DNA of 64,000 nt from Micropterus salmoides (lineage: Eukaryota > Chordata > Actinopteri > Centrarchiformes > Centrarchidae), in NCBI RefSeq assembly GCF_014851395.1, contig NW_024040817.1, positions 20,600,485 through 20,664,484 on the forward strand, written 5' to 3'. This document shows, piece after piece, positions 27,043-36,600 of this stretch. Under the pieces are notes generated by a model. The model had not been told where the DNA came from and did not search any database. It saw nothing but the letters and a program-made list of their open reading frames with translations. The first letter of the stretch is position 1, and each line of letters begins with the position of its first letter. A program made the translations under genes and the position numbers.

Positions 27043-27048
27043 AATAAA
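27043..27048 (+). terminator. tomm7: tomm7 poly(A) signal
   Basis: AATAAA about 330 nt after the tomm7 stop codon, the first canonical signal downstream, followed within 30 nt by a T-rich stretch. Confidence 0.7.
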
Positions 27049-27139
27049 TCCACACAGAAATTTCTGTTTTGTCTTTCTTACCAAGAGCAGTGGTGAAAAG
27101 TACATATACTCAAGTACAAATTTGAGGTGCTAGTACGAT

Positions 27140-27400
27140 TAACTGATTAGTTGATTGACAGAAAATTAATTGACAACAATTTTGATAATCATTTCCTGTT
27201 CTTAAATGTGAGGATTTCATACTTTTCTTTTTCATTTAAATTTGATTTTTAATGATTTTTGAAGTTTGGATTGCTGGTTGGTGTCCCTTTTGAGCTCTGG
27301 GTAATTATGACTGCATTTTTCACTATTTTCTGAATATATACAAACCAAATAATCGATTAATGGAGAAAATAAACAGCAGAATGAGTCCATAATGAAAATA
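27140..27400. repeat. Interspersed repeat, GATTAATTG family
   Basis: Bounded by words such as AACTGATTAGTTGATTGAC and CAAATAATCGATTAATGGAG. Related stretches occur at about 5695-5925 and 63,420-63,700. This family is widespread in fish; its class is not clear to me. Confidence 0.5.
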
Positions 27401-27404
27401 GTTC

Positions 27405-27958
27405 AAAAGTTTAGTGGCATCTAGTGGTGAGGGTTGCAAATTGCAACCATTGGCTCACAGTGCATTCATTTCCCGAGTTATGAAGTCGTTCTTCTAAAAA
27501 ATATTCTTATTATTCCGATACCACATGAATGCACCGCTCAACCCTCCCTTTCCGAGCATGCAGGAGAAGCTACCGTGGCTGACGTGCTCTGTCGGCTCTT
27601 GTGCTAAATAATACCTGTGGGCCTCCGTTTGTCCAAATTTAACTTCTCTTCTTGCTTCTAATAAACCAATTGACTACTACTACTAACGTTACTACTTCTT
27701 TGTATTCAACGTAGTGACGAAACATGCTCTGTAGAGCTTCTGTCCATTTGGGCTACTGTGGAAACTTGGGGGTGCAATATGTCGACGTCCATGTAAGCGG
27801 ACCCTCTGTGTATGTAGATAGCAATGGCTCATTCTAAGGTAATAAAAAACATAATGTCTTTACATAAGGTCTTTATACACCACTGAAAACATAGTTGTGG
27901 ACATGTATATTGCATTTGTGTCAACAGATCCTCCTAAAAATTACACACTGAACCTTTA
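27405..27958 (-). repeat. Interspersed repeat ending TTAAAGGTTCAGTGTG
   Basis: Read on the minus strand it starts TTAAAGGTTCAGTGTGTAAT and runs into CATCTAGTGG-type sequence at the low-coordinate end. I recognise this layout from other fish genomes as a non-coding repeat, possibly a non-autonomous DNA transposon. No coding frame. It separates two pieces of another repeat (about 27,085-27,135 and 27,960-28,085). Confidence 0.45.
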
Positions 27959-28575
27959 ATTGTTAGATTTGCCTGATTATACTTACATCTTATACTTTCA
28001 TAACATTTTCAATGCTGAATTTTACTTGCATAATTTTTTACAGTGGTATAAGTACTTAAGTAAGGGATCTGAATACTGCCATTGCTACAGAACAGGCGTC
28101 ATGTTGGGGCTTTATCTTAAGAACCAAAACTCGGTCTCGATTGTAAAAATCATAAGTCATATAAACAACTCCTCATTGTGTTAAAGTGATTTGTTAAGGT
28201 CCATGAAGTTTTAAAGTTTGGAATTCTGCAGAATTGTAAGATAAGAAAAATGATTCATAGATCACTGCTCACAACAAATTTGGTTTTATCTGCTTTTATA
28301 GTTTGATATTCACATTTTCCAGCATCCACCAAACATACGCAAGTAAGGACACTGATTAAAAGTGTTGTTACCGGATGTGGAAAAAGCTGTTTCAAAATGT
28401 GTCACATCCCTGCGGTGATAGAAAATATGTATTATGCATTGGAATGAAAATACTTGTCTCTATGCAAATGTCTATTTTTATTTCTACAAAACATTCCTTC
28501 CACTCAGTAACTGGAAACAATCACAACTCTTTGCATTTTAATAAGTTAACAGCAAATTCAGTATAAAAATGAAAC

Positions 28576-28784
28576 TAGTTGTAAATAAATAACAGTTAAA
28601 ATGACTGTAAATATAAAATCATTGTTTACAAAAATAGAAGATGCAATTATTGCTTTTTCTAACAATGTTGCTCAAATAATATCACAATCAATACATTTAT
28701 TATGCGCATTTTAGTGCACAATCATGGATTTTCCTATGACTAATAAATACCACTTTTCATCAAGTATAAATAGATTAAATAAAT
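28576..28784 (-). promoter_or_regulatory. il6: AU-rich elements in il6 copy 1 3'UTR
   Basis: On the minus strand ATTTATTTA occurs at 28776-28784 and 28582-28590, with scattered ATTTA pentamers. Such elements mark short-lived cytokine mRNAs bound by TTP and HuR in vertebrates. Confidence 0.55.
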
Positions 28785-28946
28785 GAGCAATAGTGGGCGT
28801 TTCAAGCCCTGCTGCCTTTAAGTCATATAGATACCTACAGTAGAATTAGTGCACTCAGAGCATGCACTGTCATGATTCCCCCCTTAACACCACCCCATTT
28901 CACCCATTTCCCTGAGGTATTCCTTAATAAGCAATTTTTAATACTT

Positions 28947-30641
28947 TCATCTTTTTAGCTTTTGGTGGTAGAAAGTGACAGGTGCCATGATCCTGTTGGC
29001 TATACTTCTTCTGGGCCGCTCCATTTTGTTAAATATTCTTTTGCAGTCGACAAGGAAGTAGTGGAGCTGGCGCAGGATGCTGTGTGCGGTCATCTTTCTG
29101 TGGAAAGTGTCTGGGTCTTCGAGGCCCTTCAGCAGCACCTCCTCCTGGCTGCTGGTGAGTGCCGTTACCTGTTCAGGGTTCCTCATCTGTGGGGCAGAGG
29201 TGACAGTAATCTAATCGGACTAAACAGTCCTGTACTGTAATAATAAACCAGTAATCAGCCATTAACAATTAGACAAAATTTGACATTTACTGAATGAAAA
29301 GTAGGACATTAAATAACTGAGTACATTTACTCAAGTACTGAGCTTGCAATTTTGTGCTACTTCCACAACACTACATTTGTGAAGGAAATACTGTCATTTT
29401 TGCTCATATACATTAATTTGCCAGCTATAGTTACGAGTTACTTTGAAGATTACATACAATACTCCTCATGAGTATTGTATGTAATCTTGGCCAGCTACAA
29501 CAATAAAATGCAACTGACACATTATTGCATCAGTAAAAATGATCCAATAATGTAATATATACAAATGTTATCCTGACAGGAGGTGGCGCTTGTAGTAGAT
29601 CGATAGATACTTTATTTATCCCGAGGTAAATTCAAGTATCCAGTTGCATACAAAACATACATACATTAAACATATATATTGCCTACTACAGTGTGGTAGG
29701 CCTATTGCAACTTTAAATTAAGTAAAAGATAAAAATACCTTTTCCACCACCGGCTACAACAAAGATAATGAAAAAGTTAGCCAGATGAAAAGCAATTGCA
29801 TAAAGGCCAACACAGGGCTTAACAGGCTACAAGTTGAAATATAAATTTTAATTTAGCATCTCAGACCCACCTTTCCTTTGATCAGGCTAATCAGGTAACC
29901 GCCATCAACTCTGGCCTCTTTGGGAATCAGGCTGTTGGGGCACTCCTTCTCCACAAACTTGAGAAGAACAGTATAAATAAGTAGGCCATGTGCCAAACTG
30001 TGGAGACATGCCTCCTGGAGAGAGGAAAGAAAATCATTGTCAGTTCTCAAACAAAACCCATCACCCACCATCTTTTTTTAACATGATAACAAAGGAGGAA
30101 ACGTAAGTACCTTGCTGAAGTTGGATTTAGGACAGTTTTTTGGAAGTGAGGAGGTTTTGTAGTTGTCCAGAAAGAGATATTGCACGTCTCTGAATTCATC
30201 TTCAAACTGATACAGGGCAAACAGTAAAAGACACATGATGGAGGTCAGGAGTGCAGTTCACCAGTGCTCTTAGATGTTACTGATGTAAGCAACTGCAAAA
30301 ATACGTTCAGTGGCATTCCTGAAGATCATAACGCGCTTACCTCCTCCTTGTGGCGTTGGGTTGTGGCAAGGACCTTGGTCAACACCGGGGAGGTGCTCAG
30401 TAGGTCAGAGCGAGTCTCCCCCTCCTCACCTGAGGTGTCACCTGCCAGGGTGTCGGCGGGCGCGTCTACAACTGGAGCTCCGGGAGCGCGCTGGAGCAGA
30501 GCTGCCAGCATCACTGCAGAGAGCAAGTAAGCGTCTGTGCGGGGAGGAGAAGCATGAATGAATGACTGACTGAAAAGAGGAAGGAACACGGGAAACATGT
30601 GCACCACAGGCTGCAAATCACTTACTGAGTTTAGAGGGCAT
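28947..30641 (-). CDS. il6: Interleukin-6, tandem copy 1
   Basis: Five exons on the minus strand: 30641-30626, 30534-30341, 30206-30111, 30014-29871 and 29186-28947; 229 residues. Phases are 1, 0, 0, 0 as in vertebrate IL6. Exon 1 codes only MPSKL plus one base. A signal peptide of about 25 residues follows (AYLLSAVMLAALLQRAPGAP). Exon 4 supplies helix B/C (EACLHSLAHGLLIYTVLLKF) and exon 5 helix D (FHRKMTAHSILRQLHYFLVD). Cysteines lie in KNC, EAC, KEC and VDC. The KNC-EAC pair has the C-x9-C spacing of a disulfide in human IL-6. The product is a secreted four-helix cytokine acting through IL-6 receptor and gp130 to STAT3. It ends in a basic tail (ERPRRS ... QKLKR) absent from copy 2. Position next to tomm7, opposite strand, matches human IL6. 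Confidence 0.96.
29446..29488. repeat. Perfect 19-bp inverted repeat with 5-nt loop
   Basis: The arm AAGATTACATACAATACTC (29446-29464) is followed by CTCAT and then its exact complement GAGTATTGTATGTAATCTT (29470-29488). It lies in il6 copy 1 intron 4. Copy 2 has only the first arm (ACATACAATACTC at about 35,322-35,334) followed by about 65 bp that copy 1 lacks. Confidence 0.9.
29597..29690 (-). mobile_element. Short LINE/SINE 3' tail in il6 copy 1 only
   Basis: The sequence ATAGATACTTTATTTATCCC is a typical 3' end of fish LINE or SINE retroposons (minus orientation). It resembles the 3' end of the dead LINE at 40,223 (ACTTTATTAATCCCC). The matching point of copy 2 (near 35,510) and the relic (near 31,740) lack it. 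Edges are approximate. Confidence 0.55.
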
Positions 30642-30733
30642 GTTGCGCTGCTGGGAAGCAAGTTGAGTTTCCACTGATGCTGAGGGCTGTCAGGGCCAGA
30701 AGGAGGTGCTCTGTCTTTTGCAATGGGCTCTCA

Positions 30734-30765
30734 TTTTTATATTCTTCAGATTGGAGGAATTTCCC
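30734..30765 (-). promoter_or_regulatory. il6: il6 copy 1 core promoter: kappa-B site and TATA box
   Basis: On the minus strand GGGAAATTCC (30756-30765) fits the NF-kappa-B consensus exactly. TATAAAAA (30734-30741) follows about 15 nt downstream, and the ATG is some 93 nt further. The close kappa-B/TATA pair is the layout known for IL6 promoters. A CATTGCAAAAG word (30715-30725) could bind C/EBP. Confidence 0.75.
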
Positions 30766-31639
30766 AATACCTTCCTGCAACAGGCACGGACTTAGAAGTT
30801 TGCGTCAAGCATCCGGTACGGCATCCGTATAGTTGATGGTGATGTTGATGAAGATAACAGGAGTGTCCAAGATGCTTCTATTCATTTCTAGTTCAAATTA
30901 AAGGATGAAATGCTGAAGTAATTATTTCAGTAATTGAAAACTTAATAAAGAACGTTTAAAACAGAGGCACACACCGTCAGCGTTGACTTGTGAAAAAAAA
31001 AATCCCTATGATATTTTAAGCCATATAATTTAAAGGGAAATCCACTCATAACCATAAATTTGCATAAAATCATCCCGATGGCCTGTGGTGGTAAAATCAG
31101 TATCGATGAAATAAACAAACAATATCCGGTGACGTGAAGTCAAATTGACGGTGGATTTTTAATTTGAATCACACACTGTGGGACAAGTTGCCTTTCCCAG
31201 GCAACTGTCTGGATTATTAGCATAGAGTGTCTTTCCCAATATTAGCAACATTTAGGTATTTAAAATGTTCTTTCCCTCAGTTGACCAGCTGGTCAAAAGG
31301 CTATATCAAGTCATCAAATGTATTTTATTATTATGGTATTTTATCAAAATATGTTAATAAAATGAAATTTAATTAGTGCATGAAATAAGTGATTCTTTTG
31401 TTTTGTCATGGTGATGCATCAGGTTCCTGTTCCAGTTTTAGTCATGATACTACTTCATTCAGGAGAGACTTCATCTGAGTGAACAAATCCTTTTTTCACA
31501 TGTGCACAATGAATATGGGTTTGTGGCAAAACCTGGTTGGTTTAACTCAAGAGTGAACTCCCACAGTCAGCTGATAAGAGAAGCAGAAGAAAAATAGAGA
31601 AAGAGGCAGCCTGAGAGAGAGAGAGTTGTGAATGTGAGC

Positions 31640-31962
31640 TTCGCCTGGCTCCAACAATAAAACGCAACTGACACATTATTGTATCAGTAAAAATAATCCA
31701 ATAATGTAATATATAAGAATGTAACACTGACAGGAGGCGGGGCTTTTACTCATAATATAGAAATTCTAGTGTACAGTATTACCACTTTAACTTAAGTAAA
31801 GGATGTACTTTTTCCACCACCGGCTACAGGGCTAATACACAGGCCACAGCAGGGCTTAACAGAGCTACACATTTCTGGCCAATCAGGTTACCGCCATCAA
31901 CTCTGGCCCTTTTTGGGAATCAGGCTGTTGGGGCATCTCTTCTCCACAAACTTGAGAAAAAC
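31640..31962 (-). pseudogene. Third il6 fragment: intron 4 and part of exon 4, broken
   Basis: 31,640-31,876 matches the il6 intron 4 repeat and the intron next to exon 4. 31,877-31,962 matches the downstream two-thirds of exon 4; on the minus strand it reads KFVEKRCPNSLIPK before failing. One extra base in the T-run at 31,909-31,914 shifts the frame and a TGA follows at once. No splice acceptor, no exon 5 and no other exons are attached. It keeps the CPNSLIPK of copy 1 rather than the FPNSRIPK of copy 2, and it lacks the copy 1 retroposon tail. It lies upstream of the copy 1 promoter and downstream of copy 2. It looks like the remains of a further duplication or unequal exchange. Confidence 0.85.
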
Positions 31963-33419
31963 CTTGCTTCTCTAATCAGCTGACTGTGAGTTTTGAATGT
32001 ATGAAGCTTAAGGATAGTGTTCCTGTTTGAACTTACCCTGAGCTTCATTTGAATATGAGTTTGATAATTGATCTGTTTAAGGCGTTTGTAAGACTGCGTT
32101 AGTGCTTTTAAATGTCATTTACTGATCACACAGCCCATAAGATCATAATATGACAACAATTATTAACTGATGGTTGTCAGAAACATGAACATCTATTATG
32201 TCTTTTGATGACATCACAGCCATGGCAGGCTACCTGTCTCCCTCTTGGATAGTTAATATGGATTTTTTTTGGCCTGATGGTGGTCCAGGTAGGATTTCTT
32301 AGATTACTTTTCCAAGTTTGTACCAATGTCTTAGGCTTGAACTTGTCATTACAAAATGTTTTAAATAATCCTGTAAGGGCTTGTCATTTTCTACACTGTA
32401 AAATTAATCAATATAATGTCCTTGAGTTCATCAAAAGTAAAATATATTAGCACACTAGCCCATATTTATTGAAAGCTGTTTACTTTTAAACCATCCAGTT
32501 TAGTGCCAGGAATTGGATAATTTATGCCACATCCTGTGGATGAGGGCTTTTTTTGGTTTATTAAAATTACTTATTTTCTCTTCGTCAACCACGATCACCA
32601 CCAGCGGGTAATGGACAGTACCTGTGGGTGGTGAGAGTCCCAGTGAGTGGTGGGGACACCACCCATGGGGCACTCCTGTTAGAATGATTTTTCTTACATT
32701 TTTTTACTTCGGTTAAATGGGGACCCCACATTTTACATAAGGTCGTTTCACTGCTTATCCTGTGGCAACAGTTGTCCGCTGTGGCTCTGAAGAAGCTCTG
32801 TCAAGTCTGAAAAAAAAACTACAGTAATCTTGGATTTTACACTGTAACAGAACGTATTGGTGGTTGTATTGTTTTCTTAGACAGTTTGTGTTAGATATTT
32901 CACAAAATAAATGCTGGGACTGACACGTTTGGTGCAAGCACTATAGCAGGAATACAGAAAACATTCAAATGCAGATGAAAGAGGCAGAGTAGATGAAGTT
33001 CAATTATTTATGAGAAAATAATGTTTTATGGCTTACAGGATCATGAGGCAGGCAAGGTCCAAAGCCAGAAAGGCAGTCCACAACAGGCAAATTAATCCTA
33101 CAGGGAACAGACATGAAATCAATGTCCAAATAATAGGGCAGTCAGACAGGCTTGTAGGCAACAGGGCTCCAGGTAACAGGCTTGAAGGCGATGTCATTAA
33201 AAAAACAAGCAGCATTGGACGATCTGGCAAGGAATTAGTAGAAAAGGTGTGGAAATGGGTGGGGCAGTCAGGTGATGTTTATGGTCATCTGGTGGACTGA
33301 TGAAAAATGGCAGTGAAAGGGCCTTTGGAACCAGGAAAGGGGACAGACTGTGACAGGGACACCAGAAGGCCCACTTCCAAGCCCACTGATATTCACCCTA
33401 TATGCTTCCACTCACTATC

Positions 33420-33690
33420 TATAAAATTAACAATAACAGTTGGATGGATTGGCATGAAATGCTCGTTCATGTTCCTCTCAGGATGAACTGTAATACCTTT
33501 GGTGATCCCTGAACTTTTCATCGAGCACCATCATCAGGTCATATTTTTCCAATACTTTGGTTTAGGACTAAGGACATTAGCATTTAGCTCAACCGCAGCT
33601 GTGCCTGCGTACAGCCTCACAGAGTTTCTAGCATGGCTGTAGACTCTTATCCTTGTTTTCATCTTCTCCATATTGTTTGATTCAGAGTCG
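33420..33690 (-). repeat. Interspersed repeat with AACTGTAATA and CATCATCAGG words
   Basis: Same family as about 37,240-37,460 (minus), and 46,520-46,733 plus 49,766-49,925 (plus). On its plus sense the family reads GATGATGG..., then CCCCAAAGTTACTACAATTC, then TGAGGGGGACA. It is a non-coding repeat common in spiny-rayed fish. Confidence 0.6.
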
Positions 33691-34616
33691 GATGTAAGTG
33701 TTTGTCCAAAAATATTTGATTAGTGCTATTTCTCTGCACATGCCTGAGTCTTGACCATAGGAGTAAGAAAATACTGTATGACTATGATATATGTGGTACT
33801 CCTCACAGTACTTTCACTCAAGTAAAGGATCTGAATACTTCCGTCGCTACTGACCAGGCATCATGTTGATGCTTTATTCTAAGAACCAAAACTGGGTCTT
33901 GATTGTAAAAATGATAAAAGTTCTGTAGAAAAACAGAATATGATTGAATTTTGTGTGTTAAAGTAATTTGTTAAGGTCCATGAAGTTTTAATGTTTGGAA
34001 TTCAATACAAAATTCTGCAAGATAATAGAAATAATGATTCATAGATCACTGCTCACAACACATTTGATTTTATCTGCTTTTACAGTTTGACAGTCGCATT
34101 TTCCAGCTTACACCAAACATATGTACGTAAGGACACTGATTAAAATCTGCAAGTATCATTAACGGTGTGTGGAAAAAAACAGAAAATGTGTCACATCTCT
34201 GCAATGACATTAAATATGTATTTTATAATGGAATGAAACCACCTGTCTCTTGTATATGCTAATGTATTTATTTTTATTTCTTCAAGTTTAAAAAATGTTC
34301 CTTCCTGTCACTAATTGGTGGGGTGCGTTCAAAACACAGCTCTTTTATTGCATTGCAATTAAATTAACAGCAAATTCAGCATGCTAATAATAGTTGTGAA
34401 TAAATAACAGTTAAAAGTACTGTAAATATAAAATCATTGTTTACAAAAAAGATGATGCAATTATTGCTTTTTCTAACAATGTTGCTCAAATAACGTCACA
34501 ATCAAGACATTAATTAACAGTAAAAAACTGTATCAAGTAAAAATTGCATTTTTAGTGCACAATCATGGATTTTCCTTTAACTAATAAATAACACTTTTCA
34601 CCAAATATAAATAGGT

Positions 34617-34625
34617 TAAATAAAT
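34617..34625 (-). promoter_or_regulatory. il6: AU-rich element in il6 copy 2 3'UTR
   Basis: ATTTATTTA on the minus strand, at the place that matches 28776-28784 of copy 1. The second nonamer of copy 1 is changed by one base in copy 2 (near 34,397-34,405). Confidence 0.5.
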
Positions 34626-34806
34626 TGTGCAATAGTGGGCGTTGCAAGCCCTGCTGTCTTTAAGTCATAGACTGCTATAGATACCTACAGTAGAATTAGT
34701 GCACTCAGAGCATGAACTTTCTGATACCCCCTTAACATCACCCCATTTCCCTGAGGTATTCCTTCATAAGCGATTTTTAATACTTTCAGCTATTTTAACT
34801 TTGGTG

Positions 34807-36478
34807 TTAGAAAGTGTCAGATGACGGGCTCCTTTTGTTGATTTCTATTTTGCAGTCGACAAGGAAGTAGTGGAGCTGGCGCAGGATGCTGTGTGCCGTC
34901 ATCTTTCTGTGGAAAATGTCAGGGTTGTCGAGGTCCTTCAGCAGCACCTCCTCCTGGCTGCTAGTGAGTGCCGTGACCTGTTCAGGGTTCCTCATCTGTG
35001 GGGCAGAGGTGACAGTGGTGTAACAGGACTTAACAGTGCTGTAATGTAATAATAAACCTATGTAAGTCAATCCATTAAAATGTCATTTACAATTAGACAG
35101 GATTGAAAATGAACAACAAAATTTGACATTTAGTTTTAAAAGAAATTAAAAACAGGACATTAAATAACTGAGCTATAACCAGTGGTGGAATGTAACTAAA
35201 TACATTTACTGAAGTACAGAGCTTACAATTTTGTGCTACTTCCACTACACTATGTTTCTGAAGAAATTATTGTCATTTTTACTGTCATTTGCCAGATATA
35301 GTTACAAGTTGCTTTGCAGATACATACAATACTCATGAGAAGCTTAAAAAAATACAAAGCACTGCCATTGTTAAACAGTATACAAAGTAAAGTGAGCTCC
35401 ACCTTGGCCGGCTACAACTATAAAACACAACTGACACATTATTGCATCAGCAAAAATAATCCAATAATGTAATATATAAGAATGTAACACTGACAGGAGG
35501 TGGGGCTTTTAGTACTTTTACAGTGTGGTATTGCTACTTTTACGTAAGTAGATGTAAATACTTTTTTCACCACTACAACAAACATGATGAAAAAGTGAGC
35601 CAGATGAAAAACAATTGCATAAAGACCAGGACAGGGCTAATACACAGGCCACCATAGGGCTTAACAACCTACAAATTGAAATATAATTTTTAGTTTAGCA
35701 TCTCAGACCCACCTTTCCTTTGATCAGGCTAATCAAATTACCACCATTAACTCTGGCCTCTTTGGGGATCCGGCTGTTAGGGAACTCCTTCTCCACAAAC
35801 TTGAGAATAACAGTGTAAATAAGCAAGTCGTGGGCCAAACTGTGGAGAAAGACCTCCTGGAGAGAGGAAAGAAAATCACTGTCAGTGATGAAAAGAAACC
35901 CACCACCCAGTTTCTTTCATCAGTGTAACAGGATGACAGAGGAGGAAACATAACTACCTCACTGATGCTGGAATTAGAGCAGTTTTTTGGAAGTGAGGAG
36001 GTTTTGTAGTTGTCCAGAATGAGATATTGCACGTCTTTGAATTCATCTTCAAACTGATACAGGGCAAATGATAAAAAACACATGATGGAGGTCAGGAGTG
36101 CAGTTTACTTTACATCACTCTAACTTTCAAAATTAGTAGGTAAAACTTGGCCTTCACTGGTGCACCTCAATATGTTCAGGCAACACGCTTACCTCCCCCT
36201 TGTGGCGTTTGGTTTTGTCAAGCATCAAGTCCCTGAGTAGGTCAGACAGTTTCGGCTCCTCCTCACCTGAGGTGTCACCTGCCAGGGTGTCGGTGGGCGC
36301 GTCTACAACTGGAGCTCCGGGAGCGAGCTGGAGCAGAGCTGCCAGCATCACTGCAGAGAGCAAGTAAGCGTCTGTGCGGGGAGGAGAAGCATGAATGAAT
36401 GACTGACTGAAAAGAGGAAGAAACACGGGAAACATGTGCACCACAGGCTGCAAATCACTTACTGAGTTTAGAGGGCAT
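34807..36478 (-). CDS. il6: Interleukin-6, tandem copy 2 (divergent)
   Basis: Five exons on the minus strand: 36478-36463, 36371-36193, 36053-35958, 35856-35713 and 34995-34807; 207 residues, with the same phases and splice sites as copy 1. The signal peptide is nearly identical. Exon 2 is five codons shorter, and the stretch after GDTSGEE is rewritten (EPKLSDLLRDLMLDKTKRHKGE). In exon 4 two cysteines are phenylalanine: EACLH is EVFLH and KECPN is KEFPN (both G to T changes). Cysteines in KNC and VDC remain. After VDCK the tail diverges and ends SSDTF, 17 residues shorter than copy 1. No frameshift or lost splice site was seen. It should still encode a secreted helical cytokine; whether it signals or is decaying cannot be told here. 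Confidence 0.94.
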
Positions 36479-36569
36479 GTTGTGCTGCTGGGAAGCAAGT
36501 TGAGTTTCCACTGATGCTGAGGGCTGTCAGGGCCAGAAGGAGGTGCTCTGTCTTTGTGATGGGCTGTCA

Positions 36570-36600
36570 TTTTATATTCTTCAGTTTGGAGGGATTTCCC
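36570..36600 (-). promoter_or_regulatory. il6: il6 copy 2 core promoter: kappa-B site and TATA box
   Basis: GGGAAATCCC (minus strand, 36591-36600) is a perfect NF-kappa-B site, one base different from copy 1. TATAAAA lies at 36570-36576. The spacing of both to the ATG is the same as in copy 1. Confidence 0.75.

Larger units (their letters stand above)
29310..29755. repeat. Interspersed repeat in il6 copy 1 intron 4
   Basis: Runs from GAGTACATTTACTCAAGTAC to ACCTTTTCCACCACCGG. The same element fills intron 4 of copy 2 (about 35,180-35,580) and part of the relic (31,640-31,825), so it was there before the duplication. This copy carries two private changes: a hairpin at 29446-29488 and a short retroposon tail at about 29,597-29,690. 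Confidence 0.7.
28040..31405 (-). repeat. Tandem duplication unit A, carrying il6 copy 1
   Basis: Matches unit B in the same order: 3' flank (GGATCTGAATACT, then AAGAACCAAAACT), 3'UTR, all five exons, introns, promoter, and upstream flank to TTTAATTAGTGCATGAAAT. The two units lie head to tail. Ends are approximate because they were judged by eye. Confidence 0.85.
31406..33809. other. Spacer between the il6 duplication units
   Basis: No intact gene. It holds the il6 relic (31,640-31,962), and at about 33,420-33,690 a minus-strand copy of a fish interspersed repeat (words GATGAACTGTAATACCTTTG and ACCATCATCAGGTCAT). The 90-codon open frame at 33,028-33,300 has no recognisable domain and I regard it as chance. 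Confidence 0.6.

Noticed and set aside
29853..30071. Independent small gene starting MVGDGFCLRTDN
   Set aside because: It is il6 copy 1 exon 4 read into the flanking introns.
33028..33300. 90-codon plus-strand frame in the il6 spacer
   Set aside because: No recognisable domain, no promoter or splice pattern; surrounding DNA is repeats.
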